Source: Achromobacter xylosoxidans
Lineage (GTDB): Bacteria > Pseudomonadota > Gammaproteobacteria > Burkholderiales > Burkholderiaceae_B
Assembly (NCBI RefSeq): GCF_014490035.1
Contig: NZ_CP061008.1
Span: forward strand, 1,054,001 to 1,118,000
Direction of reading: 5' to 3'
DNA: 64,000 nt
The notes beneath the pieces are model-generated. The model worked only from the letters and a program-made list of their open reading frames with translations, was not told where the DNA came from and made no database searches. A program made the translations under genes and the position numbers. Below, piece after piece: positions 38,569-45,923 of this stretch (its first letter is position 1; each line of letters opens with the position of its first letter).

Positions 38569-40743
38569 GTGGCCAAGAAAACTCAGTTGACTATCTCGCT
38601 GTGCGTCCAGTGCTTTAGCCCGGCAGTCGCGCTGTCCTTGATTCTTCCCGCCAGCGCCGCCGCCCAGACCGCGGCGCAAACCACGACGCTGCAGCCCGTC
38701 ACCGTGACCGCGGGTTCGGTCTCGGAGGAAGACTTGCCCGCGCCCTATGCCGGCGGGCAGGTGGCGCAGGGCGCGCGCCTGGGCCTGATGGGCAATCAGG
38801 ACGTGATGGACACGCCATTCAACGTCACCAGCTATACCTCCGAGCTGATCCAGAACCAGCAGGCGCGCACGTTGGCGGACGTGATGGCCAACGATCCTTC
38901 CGTGCGGTTCACGACGTCGAGCGGGCATGCCTACGAGAACTTCCGCATCCGCGGCTTCGACGTCAACCAGAACGACGTGGCGATCAACGGCATGTATGGC
39001 CTGGCGCCCATGGGGCGCACGCCGCTGGAGTTCGTCGAGCGGGTGGAAGTGCTGAAAGGCCCGAACGCCTTGTTCAGCGGCATGGCGCCCAGCGGTGCGG
39101 TGGGCGGCACGATCAACCTGGTGCCCAAGCGGGCGCAAGACACGCCCAATGCCACCTTCGGCGTGAACTGGCAGGCCGACGGCCAGCTGGGCACGACCAT
39201 CGATGCCGGCCGCCGTTTCGGCTCCGCCAATGAATGGGGCGCGCGCGTCAACGGTTCCTTCAGCGACGGCGCCACCACGCTGGACGGCCAATCCAGAAAG
39301 CGCGAGTTCCTGTCCGCCGGCCTGGACTATCGCGGCAGCGCCCTGAGCGCGTCGATAGACGCTTACCACAGCCAGGAGTCGTTTTCGGGCGGCACGCCGG
39401 CCATGTTCTGGTTCGGCGGCTCCGTCGTGCCCGACGCGCCCGATCCCCGCATCAACCAGTTCAGCACCGGCTATGGCAGCATCCAGAGCAACGCCGTCAT
39501 GGCGCGGGCTGAATACCGCTTCAATGACAGCGTATCGGCCTTCGCAGGTGTGGGCAGGCGCGACAGCCATCAATCGGGCCTGATCAACGGCACCCACGCG
39601 CGGCAGATAGACGCCAATGGCAATTTCACCGGCTCCATCATCGGCCAGCGCGCCTACACCGACGCCACCTCGGCCGAAGGCGGGCTGCGTACGCGGTTCA
39701 ACACGGGCAGCGTGCGGCACGAGCTGGTGCTCCAGGCCTCCTTGCTGAAGCTCGAGGACGGGTCGGCCACCGGCACGGCATCGACCTTCAAGTCGAACAT
39801 CTACGACCCGATCACGCCGGTCATGCCGGCGGTGCCGGGCAGCGCGCCCAAGACGGCGGAGAATACGCTGTCCAGCCTGGCGCTGGTGGATACCATGTCC
39901 TTCTTCGACGACAAGCTGCTCCTGACCGGCGGCCTGCGCAACCAGCGCGTGAAGACGACGAACTTCGACAAGACCGGCAAGACGACGGCCCGCTATGACG
40001 AGGACGCCGTGACGCCGGCCGTCGCCATCGTCGTCAAGCCCTGGGGACCGGACGTTTCGCTGTATGCCAACTACGTGCAGGGCCTGAGCAAGGGCGATAG
40101 CGTCACGGACACCAGCGCCAGCAACTATGGCCAGGTGTTCGCGCCGTACAAGACCAAGCAGCAGGAGCTGGGCGTCAAGTGGAATGCCGGCACCTTCACC
40201 AATACCCTGGCAGTCTTCCAGATCGACAAGCCCATGCTGGTGACGGAGGGCTCCACGGCCAAGCCTACGTACGCGGACGGCGGTGAGAAGCGTGTCCGCG
40301 GCGTGGAGTGGAATACCTTCGGCGAGTTGGCGGCGGGCTTGCGCGTGCTGGGCGGCGTCACTTACACGCAAGGCACTCAGGTCAAGACCTCGTATGGCCG
40401 CTATGACGGCAATACCGCGGTGGGCGCGCCGCGCTGGCAGGCCAATGCCGGGCTGGAATGGGATACGCCGTGGGTGCCCGGCGTGACGCTGAGCGCGCGC
40501 GTGCAGGCGACTTCGAGCCAGTACGCCGATGCGGCCAACAAGCTGCAGATTCCGGGCTGGGGCCAACTGGATCTGGGCGCCCGCTACGCCACGCAGATCA
40601 ACGGCCGGGACGTGGTGTACCGGTTGAATGTCAACAACGTGTTCGACAAGCACTATTACGCCGGCAGTTTCAGCGACACGACGCCTATCGTGACGCTGGG
40701 TCCGGCGCGCACCGTGACCGCCTCCGCCAGCATCAGTTTCTGA
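38569..40743 (+). CDS. TonB-dependent siderophore receptor
   Basis: A 724-residue outer-membrane receptor. A signal peptide (to about residue 34) is followed by a TonB box-like PVTVTAG, the plug domain (NVTSYTSELIQNQQARTLAD, YENFRIRGFDVNQNDVAING, VEVLKGPNALFSGMAPSGAV), and the 22-strand barrel ending in Phe (SASISF). There is no N-terminal sigma-signalling domain, so it does not regulate its own synthesis through an anti-sigma factor. It imports a ferric siderophore. The start is GTG at 38569 with GGAAAG upstream. It heads a five-gene iron module. Confidence 0.94.
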   Translation: MAKKTQLTISLCVQCFSPAVALSLILPASAAAQTAAQTTTLQPVTVTAGSVSEEDLPAPYAGGQVAQGARLGLMGNQDVMDTPFNVTSYTSELIQNQQARTLADVMANDPSVRFTTSSGHAYENFRIRGFDVNQNDVAINGMYGLAPMGRTPLEFVERVEVLKGPNALFSGMAPSGAVGGTINLVPKRAQDTPNATFGVNWQADGQLGTTIDAGRRFGSANEWGARVNGSFSDGATTLDGQSRKREFLSAGLDYRGSALSASIDAYHSQESFSGGTPAMFWFGGSVVPDAPDPRINQFSTGYGSIQSNAVMARAEYRFNDSVSAFAGVGRRDSHQSGLINGTHARQIDANGNFTGSIIGQRAYTDATSAEGGLRTRFNTGSVRHELVLQASLLKLEDGSATGTASTFKSNIYDPITPVMPAVPGSAPKTAENTLSSLALVDTMSFFDDKLLLTGGLRNQRVKTTNFDKTGKTTARYDEDAVTPAVAIVVKPWGPDVSLYANYVQGLSKGDSVTDTSASNYGQVFAPYKTKQQELGVKWNAGTFTNTLAVFQIDKPMLVTEGSTAKPTYADGGEKRVRGVEWNTFGELAAGLRVLGGVTYTQGTQVKTSYGRYDGNTAVGAPRWQANAGLEWDTPWVPGVTLSARVQATSSQYADAANKLQIPGWGQLDLGARYATQINGRDVVYRLNVNNVFDKHYYAGSFSDTTPIVTLGPARTVTASASISF

Positions 40744-40834
40744 ATACGGGATGTTTTGTCGGTCCCTGTTCCGGACAGTCGATGCGGGGCAGGGATAGGC
40801 AGGCAGGTCTCGGGCAATTCATTCAGAGGTGACC

Positions 40835-41122
40835 ATGGAAGTCCTGATTCTTTTCAGCCTGGCAAGCCTGTTCCTGGGCAGTTTCTGTATCTATCGCGCC
40901 TCGCCCAATCAGCGATGGGCCGCCACGTCCTGGCCGGTCCTGTCCGCCCGCGTCGCGGGCATTCTGCTGCTCGCGCTGGGCGGCTGGGGGTGCCTGCGCG
41001 CATTCTCTGCCGTCGCGGCCGTGTTCGTTTTCTGCACGGCCTTGATGCTGTTCTTCAGCCTCATGCCGTATCTGGGCGTGCTGGCGGGCTTGCGCGGAAG
41101 CGACACGCATGAAGCCCGTTAA
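40835..41122 (+). CDS. DUF3325-family small membrane protein
   Basis: A 95-residue protein with three helices (about residues 3-18, 38-55 and 60-85). Small proteins of this type (DUF3325) occur regularly between a TonB receptor and DUF3649/PepSY genes in iron-uptake clusters of Bordetella- and Pseudomonas-like bacteria. It probably sits in the inner membrane with its neighbours and helps release or reduce iron; the exact role is not known. The ATG at 40835 has AGAGGTG upstream. Its end overlaps the next gene by 14 bases. Confidence 0.82.
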   Translation: MEVLILFSLASLFLGSFCIYRASPNQRWAATSWPVLSARVAGILLLALGGWGCLRAFSAVAAVFVFCTALMLFFSLMPYLGVLAGLRGSDTHEAR

Positions 41123-41399
41123 GCGCGCGCCGATCCGGCGCGACTGGATTTCGAAGAGCCTGGCGGGCGCATTGCTCGGTTTCGCGCTGGCCATGGGCGC
41201 CAGCGCGGCGCTTGCCGCCTTGACGGCCGGCATTCCATTGGCGACGCGTTCGCAGCTTGCCATGTGGCTGGTGCCGCCGGTCTGGCTCGGCGTCGCGAGC
41301 ACCGTCTATTTTTTCGCCAGCGGCCTGCGCGCGTGGATCTGGCTGGGCGGAGCCTGCGTGCTGCTCTACGGCGGACTGCTAGTCGTCAAGGCGATCTGA
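41109..41399 (+). CDS. DUF3649-family small membrane protein
   Basis: A 96-residue protein with a basic N-terminus (KPVKRAPIRRDW) and three helices covering about residues 17-40, 48-68 and 72-94. It fits the DUF3649 family found in the same place in siderophore-receptor clusters. It overlaps the preceding gene by 14 bases and lies 15 bases before the PepSY gene, so the three are likely translated together and may form one inner-membrane unit. Its function is unknown. Confidence 0.8.
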   Translation: MKPVKRAPIRRDWISKSLAGALLGFALAMGASAALAALTAGIPLATRSQLAMWLVPPVWLGVASTVYFFASGLRAWIWLGGACVLLYGGLLVVKAI

Positions 41400-41414
41400 A
41401 GGGAGTCCGCGATC

Positions 41415-43043
41415 ATGAGAGCCGACTACATACGCATCTACAAATCCGTCCATACCTGGACGGGCATCCTGACCGGAATGGCGCTGTTCATCGCCTTCTA
41501 CGCCGGCGCGCTGACCGTATTCAAGGAGCCGCTTACCCGTTGGGCGACGCCGCCCGCGGTCGTCGCGCCCGTGCCGCTGGAAGAAACGCCCGGCCTTATC
41601 GCCAGAACCCTGCAAGCGCGGCCGGATGTGGCCAAGGGGTTCAGCATCCATCTGCAGGACGCCGAACACGTGCCGGCCCGCATGACCTGGGAAGTCCGTG
41701 ACGGGCAGGCCGACGATCACGATGAATCGTCGATCCGCCACCATGTCGCCTATCTGGGCGCGGGCGGCGAGCTGCGGTTGGAGGAGTCCGCGCCGAGCGG
41801 GCTGATGTCGTTCATCGACGTGCTTCACCGCGTGGTGGGCCTGCCTGTCGACAGCGATCCCAACCGCTGGTTCATGGGCATCGTCGCATCGCTCTATGCA
41901 ATCGCCCTGGTGTCGGGAGTGATCGTGCTGCTGCCGTCGCTGGTCAAGGACTTTTTCGCCTTGCGGGTCGGTAAGAACCTGAAGCGCATGTGGCTGGATG
42001 CGCATAACGTGGTGGGCATTGTTTCGCTGCCATTTCACATCGTCATGGCGCTTAGCTCCGTCGTGTTCGCGTTCCACGACGGAATCTACGATCTGCAGGA
42101 CAAGCTCATGTACGAAGGCAAGCTGGAATCCGTTTTCCAGCGGTCGGGCGGCGGCGCGCCCGCTGGAGAGGCCCGCAATCCCGCAGACATGCTGACGCCC
42201 GCGGAACTGCTGGCCCAGGCGCGCGATCTCGCGCCGGGTTTCGAGCCTTACACGCTGCAGTATCAACAGGTCACCAGCCCGCGCGCCATCGTACGCGTCT
42301 GGGGCAAGGACGACAGTGCGGTATCGCCGCGGGCGCGAGGCGGCTTCGTGGCGCTCGATCCCTACAGCGGGAAGGTACTCAACCGCGACTATCTGCCGGG
42401 CGGACAGGACGCGCCCAACCTCTGGATCAGCAGTTTCTTCGCGCTGCATATGGCTTCCTTCGGCGGCGCGGCAGTGCAGTGGCTCTATTTCCTGCTTGGA
42501 CTTGCGGGCGCATGGCTGTTCTATAGCGGCAACCTGCTGTGGATAGAAACCCGTCGCAAGCGCGCCAACCGGCAGACGGGCGAGATTCCCGTGCAACGCT
42601 TGGACACGCGGCTGATGGCGTCGGCGACCGTGGGCGTCTGCCTGGGGTGCGTGTGTGGCATTTCGTTGATGATGGTCGCGTCCAAATGGTTGAGCGGGTA
42701 CGTAGGCGATCTGAATGCCTGGCTCCGGGCGCTGTACTACGTGGCGTTCTTTGTCAGCCTGGCCTGGGCATTCCTGCGCGGGGGCGCCGCGGCAGGGGTG
42801 CATCTGCTATGGGTCGCGGCAGCCTTGACGCTGACGATACCCGCGACCTCGCTCGTAGGCGGGCTGTTTCCCGCCTCCGGGCTTTGGGCGCACACGTCGG
42901 CCGCGGCGCTGGCAGTGGATGCGACGGCCCTGGCGGCGGGGCTGGGATTTGCCTGGATGGCGAAGGCCAGCGCGCGCAGGATAGGACGAGGCGACGCTGA
43001 CAGCGCATGGGCGCCCAGAAGGCTCGCCGCGCGCGAAAGATAG
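41415..43043 (+). CDS. PepSY-domain inner-membrane protein (iron-siderophore reductase type)
   Basis: A 542-residue PepSY_TM protein. The first helix follows IRIYKSVHTWTGILTGMALF, whose His is typical of the haem- or metal-binding helices of this family. Large periplasmic PepSY parts lie between helices, with MSFIDVLHRVVGLP and, later, VALDPYSGKVLNRDYLPG. The C-terminal half holds further helices. FoxB/PiuB-like relatives reduce ferric siderophores or import them across the inner membrane, which fits the receptor upstream and the esterase downstream. Direct proof of reduction cannot be had from the sequence. Confidence 0.88.
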   Translation: MRADYIRIYKSVHTWTGILTGMALFIAFYAGALTVFKEPLTRWATPPAVVAPVPLEETPGLIARTLQARPDVAKGFSIHLQDAEHVPARMTWEVRDGQADDHDESSIRHHVAYLGAGGELRLEESAPSGLMSFIDVLHRVVGLPVDSDPNRWFMGIVASLYAIALVSGVIVLLPSLVKDFFALRVGKNLKRMWLDAHNVVGIVSLPFHIVMALSSVVFAFHDGIYDLQDKLMYEGKLESVFQRSGGGAPAGEARNPADMLTPAELLAQARDLAPGFEPYTLQYQQVTSPRAIVRVWGKDDSAVSPRARGGFVALDPYSGKVLNRDYLPGGQDAPNLWISSFFALHMASFGGAAVQWLYFLLGLAGAWLFYSGNLLWIETRRKRANRQTGEIPVQRLDTRLMASATVGVCLGCVCGISLMMVASKWLSGYVGDLNAWLRALYYVAFFVSLAWAFLRGGAAAGVHLLWVAAALTLTIPATSLVGGLFPASGLWAHTSAAALAVDATALAAGLGFAWMAKASARRIGRGDADSAWAPRRLAARER

Positions 43044-43079
43044 CGGACCGCTGCGAACGGGCCGTGAACAACCGAACGG

Positions 43080-44681
43080 ATGAACATGCGTAACAAGAAC
43101 AGATTGGAATGGCGGGATTGGATGTCGTCGGCCGCGCTGGCGGTTTCGATGATAGGCATGGCGCCGGGCATGGCCGCGGCGCAGTCCAGGCAGGGCGTCG
43201 TCACACCCGAGGCCCATATGGACGAACGAATTTCGCTACGGAAGGGAGAGTTCCTCGCGGGCACTTGGGCCGCGGAATCCGGCGTGACCCTGGATCTGCT
43301 GGACAGCGCCGGGCAGCACGTGCGCCGGCTGAGCGACGGCGAGAAGCCGGCCGGAGCCCTGATGCTGGTGGCGCCGGAGGACGGCCTCTACACCGTTCGC
43401 GCGCAGGGTCAGGGCCTGTTCCGCTGGGCCGTAACGGAACGCCTGCCCCTTGCGGAACAACGTGCGTCCGCGCCGGCGTTCGACAGCCCGCGCCTGGCCG
43501 CGCTGGCGGCGACGCTGGCCGCTGGCGGCACGACGGATGCCTTTTGGGATGAGGTGGCTCAGCGAGGCGCGCCGCTGGTCGAGGCCGTGGACGCCAGGCA
43601 TGACCGCGTCACGTTCCTGTGGCGTGGCGCCGAACGCAATGTGCGCCTGTTCGGCGGGCCATCGTCGGACCATGCTCAGTTGGCGCGCCTGGGCAATTCC
43701 GATGTCTGGCATGCCAGCTTCGTCGTCCCCCGGTCCACGCGCCTATCCTATCGCCTGGCGCCGGATGTGCCGGAGCTTCCGGGCTCCGGCATGGCGCGGC
43801 GCCGCGCGATCCTGGCCACGGCGCAGGCCGATCCGCACAATCCCAAGGCATACCCCGTGCGCGGCGTCGACGCGTACCAGACCTATTCCATGCTGGAACT
43901 GGCGGACGCGCCGCCGCAGCCCTGGGTCGAGCCCCGCGCGGACGTGCGGCAGGGAACGGTCGAGACCAAGGAGCTGCGCAGCGATCTCATGCGCAACACG
44001 CGCAAGATCCACCTGTACCGTCCTGCTGGCTGGCAGCCTGGCGCGGCGGACAATCACGTGCTGGTGCTGTTCGATGCCGGCGCCTATCTGGGCCGCGTAC
44101 CCACGCCCACCATCCTGGATAACATGATCGCCGCCGGTGTCATTCCCCCGACAGCGGCGCTGCTTGTCGACAACCCTACGGCAGAGTCCCGCAGCCAGGA
44201 GTTGCCGCCCAATCCGGACTTTGCGGACTTTCTCGCGAAAGAGCTGATGCCGTGGGCGCGCAAGCAAGGCATCAGCGCGCCTGCCGCGCGTACGGTCATC
44301 GGCGGTTCCAGCTACGGTGGGCTCGCGTCGGCCTATGCGGCGTTGCGCCACCCCGAAGTATTCGGCAACGTGCTCAGTCAGTCAGGTTCCTATTGGTGGT
44401 CGCCGGCCGGCGAGGAGGATCAGTGGCTGACGCGGCAGTTCGTCGCGGTGCGCAAGCTGCCGGTGCGCTTCTTCCTCGGCGCGGGGCTGTTCGAGTCCGG
44501 ACGCGGCGGCCAGCCGGGCATCCTGGAGACCAACCGCCATCTGCGGGACGTGCTGCGTGCCAAGGGCTATCTGGTGACGCACCGCGAGGTGGCGGGCGGG
44601 CACGATTACCTGGTCTGGCGCGGGACCTTGTCGGATGGCTTGCTGGATTTGATCGGCACCGGCAAGCAGCGGGGCGGATAA
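43080..44681 (+). CDS. Enterochelin-esterase-like protein (Fes/IroE type)
   Basis: A 533-residue esterase. A signal-like N-terminus ends GMAAAQ near residue 35, followed by a beta domain, an Fes-type N-terminal domain (VTFLWRGAERNVRLFGG) and the alpha/beta hydrolase core, with the nucleophile in IGGSSYGGLASAYAALRHPE and the catalytic His in GGHDYLVWR. Such enzymes hydrolyse ester-linked catecholate siderophores to free iron. A signal peptide would put it in the periplasm, as with IroE. The gene closes the iron module, 36 bases after the PepSY gene. The start could be the ATG at 43080 or 43086. Confidence 0.87.
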   Translation: MNMRNKNRLEWRDWMSSAALAVSMIGMAPGMAAAQSRQGVVTPEAHMDERISLRKGEFLAGTWAAESGVTLDLLDSAGQHVRRLSDGEKPAGALMLVAPEDGLYTVRAQGQGLFRWAVTERLPLAEQRASAPAFDSPRLAALAATLAAGGTTDAFWDEVAQRGAPLVEAVDARHDRVTFLWRGAERNVRLFGGPSSDHAQLARLGNSDVWHASFVVPRSTRLSYRLAPDVPELPGSGMARRRAILATAQADPHNPKAYPVRGVDAYQTYSMLELADAPPQPWVEPRADVRQGTVETKELRSDLMRNTRKIHLYRPAGWQPGAADNHVLVLFDAGAYLGRVPTPTILDNMIAAGVIPPTAALLVDNPTAESRSQELPPNPDFADFLAKELMPWARKQGISAPAARTVIGGSSYGGLASAYAALRHPEVFGNVLSQSGSYWWSPAGEEDQWLTRQFVAVRKLPVRFFLGAGLFESGRGGQPGILETNRHLRDVLRAKGYLVTHREVAGGHDYLVWRGTLSDGLLDLIGTGKQRGG

Positions 44682-44708
44682 GCCCGGCTTGAAAGCTGGC
44701 AGGCCTGC

Positions 44709-45038
44709 TCAGGAGGCGTCTTCGGACGCCTCGCCATGCTCGTCCCACCAGTCACCCAGCGCGTCAAGCAGCGGCACGAGAGTCCTGCCGGAAGGCGTGA
44801 GCTCGTACTCCACGCGCCGCGGATAGCCAGCGAAATCAGTGCGCAGGACGATCCCGGCCAACTCCAGCTTGCGCAGCTCCAGCGTCAGCATCCGATGTGA
44901 GATGGTCGGATTGTCGCGGCGCAGGTCGCTGAAGCGTCTGGTGCCTTCCTTGAGGTAGTAGATGAGGAGCGCCGGCCATCTGCCGCTCAGTATCTGCATG
45001 ACTTCCTCGATGGGGCAGCGCGAAACCAGGTCTTTCAT
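44709..45038 (-). CDS. HxlR-family transcriptional regulator
   Basis: A 109-residue winged-helix protein. It opens with the HxlR cysteine (SRCPIEEVMQILSGRWPALL), followed by RRFSDLRRDNPTISHRMLT (recognition helix) and the wing YPRRVEYELTPSGRTL. Members often sense electrophiles or oxidants through the N-terminal Cys. It is divergent from a glutathione-transferase-like gene across 104 bases and probably controls it. The C-terminal codons form a hairpin with a TTCG loop. Confidence 0.9.
   Translation of the reverse strand: MKDLVSRCPIEEVMQILSGRWPALLIYYLKEGTRRFSDLRRDNPTISHRMLTLELRKLELAGIVLRTDFAGYPRRVEYELTPSGRTLVPLLDALGDWWDEHGEASEDAS
44713..44732. terminator. TTCG-loop hairpin between convergent esterase and HxlR genes
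   Basis: GAGGCGTC (44713-44720), TTCG, GACGCCTC (44725-44732): a perfect 8-bp stem with a very stable cTTCGg loop, located in the last HxlR codons and 31 bases past the esterase stop. No T-run; termination is possible but not certain. Confidence 0.35.
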
Positions 45039-45142
45039 GGGAGAGTCATGGTGACAAAAATGTGCGTAATTTACTTAGCCTAGCAGATCCGTAGAATTCA
45101 ATCCGCTGCGCAGCTTGACCCTCATCTACGGAGAAAGAAATC

Positions 45143-45847
45143 TTGGAACCCATTCTTGTCTATGGCTTTCCGCTGGGAAGTTCCATGGGGCTCGTCGCTG
45201 CGCTGGAGTGGCTGGGCAAACCCTATCGCCTGTGCCGTGTGGACATGCTGAACGAAATGCGTTTGCCTTCTTATGCGCGGATCAACGCGCGCCACGAAAC
45301 GCCGGCATTCGTCAGCGAACAAGGCGCGGTTTTCACGGAAACCATGGCGATTGCGCGCTGGATCGAAAACCGGGATGACGAGCGCAGGATCAGCTTCGAT
45401 CCGCTGTCGCCGGAATCCGACCGCATGCACCAGTTCATGGCTTTTCTGAACACCGGTTTTACCGCCGCCTTCACCCCGCATTGGGTCGCCCTGGAAATGG
45501 ATCCGCCTGATCCGGCCTTGCAGAAAACGCTGCGGGAGTGGGGCGCGCAACGCGTCATCGAGCGGCACGACAAGCTCGAAGCGATGCTGGGCGACACGCC
45601 GTTCCTCGTAGGCGATCGTCCGACGCTGGCGGACGCCGTGCTGGTCGGCGTGGCGCGCTGGCTGGATTTCCATGAGGTCGCTGCAAAGTCCCGCTGGCCC
45701 AAACTGGCGGCGCTGCGCCAGCGCCTGGAGCACGATCCGGCGGTGAAGTATGCGATTGCGCTGGAAGATGGCGCACGCCCCGCCTGTTCGGGGCTGTGCC
45801 AGGGTCACGTTCCGCTGGAAACCTTGATCGCCACGTACGGGAAGTAG
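45143..45847 (+). CDS. Glutathione S-transferase-like protein
   Basis: A 234-residue GST-fold protein. The thioredoxin-like N-domain (PILVYGFPLGSSMGLVAALE, then RHETPAFVSEQGAVFTETMA with the cis-Pro and Glu/Thr glutathione site) is followed by an all-helical domain with LVGDRPTLADAVLVGVARWL. The start is a TTG at 45143, chosen because the first strand begins right there and GGAGA lies eight bases upstream; the next ATG would remove that strand. Being divergent from an HxlR regulator suggests a role in detoxifying electrophiles. Confidence 0.85.
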   Translation: MEPILVYGFPLGSSMGLVAALEWLGKPYRLCRVDMLNEMRLPSYARINARHETPAFVSEQGAVFTETMAIARWIENRDDERRISFDPLSPESDRMHQFMAFLNTGFTAAFTPHWVALEMDPPDPALQKTLREWGAQRVIERHDKLEAMLGDTPFLVGDRPTLADAVLVGVARWLDFHEVAAKSRWPKLAALRQRLEHDPAVKYAIALEDGARPACSGLCQGHVPLETLIATYGK

Positions 45848-45884
45848 GCGGCACGCGCAAGCGCGCCGCTACTCGGCTTTGCCA

Positions 45885-45923
45885 CGCGCGTCTGCTACGC
45901 GCGTCTGCTACGCGCGTCTGCTA
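45885..45923. repeat. Three perfect 13-bp tandem repeats at the mscS-type gene end
   Basis: The unit CGCGCGTCTGCTA is repeated three times without change at 45885-45897, 45898-45910 and 45911-45923. The last copy includes the stop codon of the minus-strand MscS gene (TAG, complement of 45921-45923). The unit is not a multiple of three. Confidence 0.95.

Noticed and set aside
38413..40653. 746-codon minus-strand frame opposite the TonB receptor
   Set aside because: The receptor is certain from plug and barrel motifs; the reverse frame has no recognisable product.
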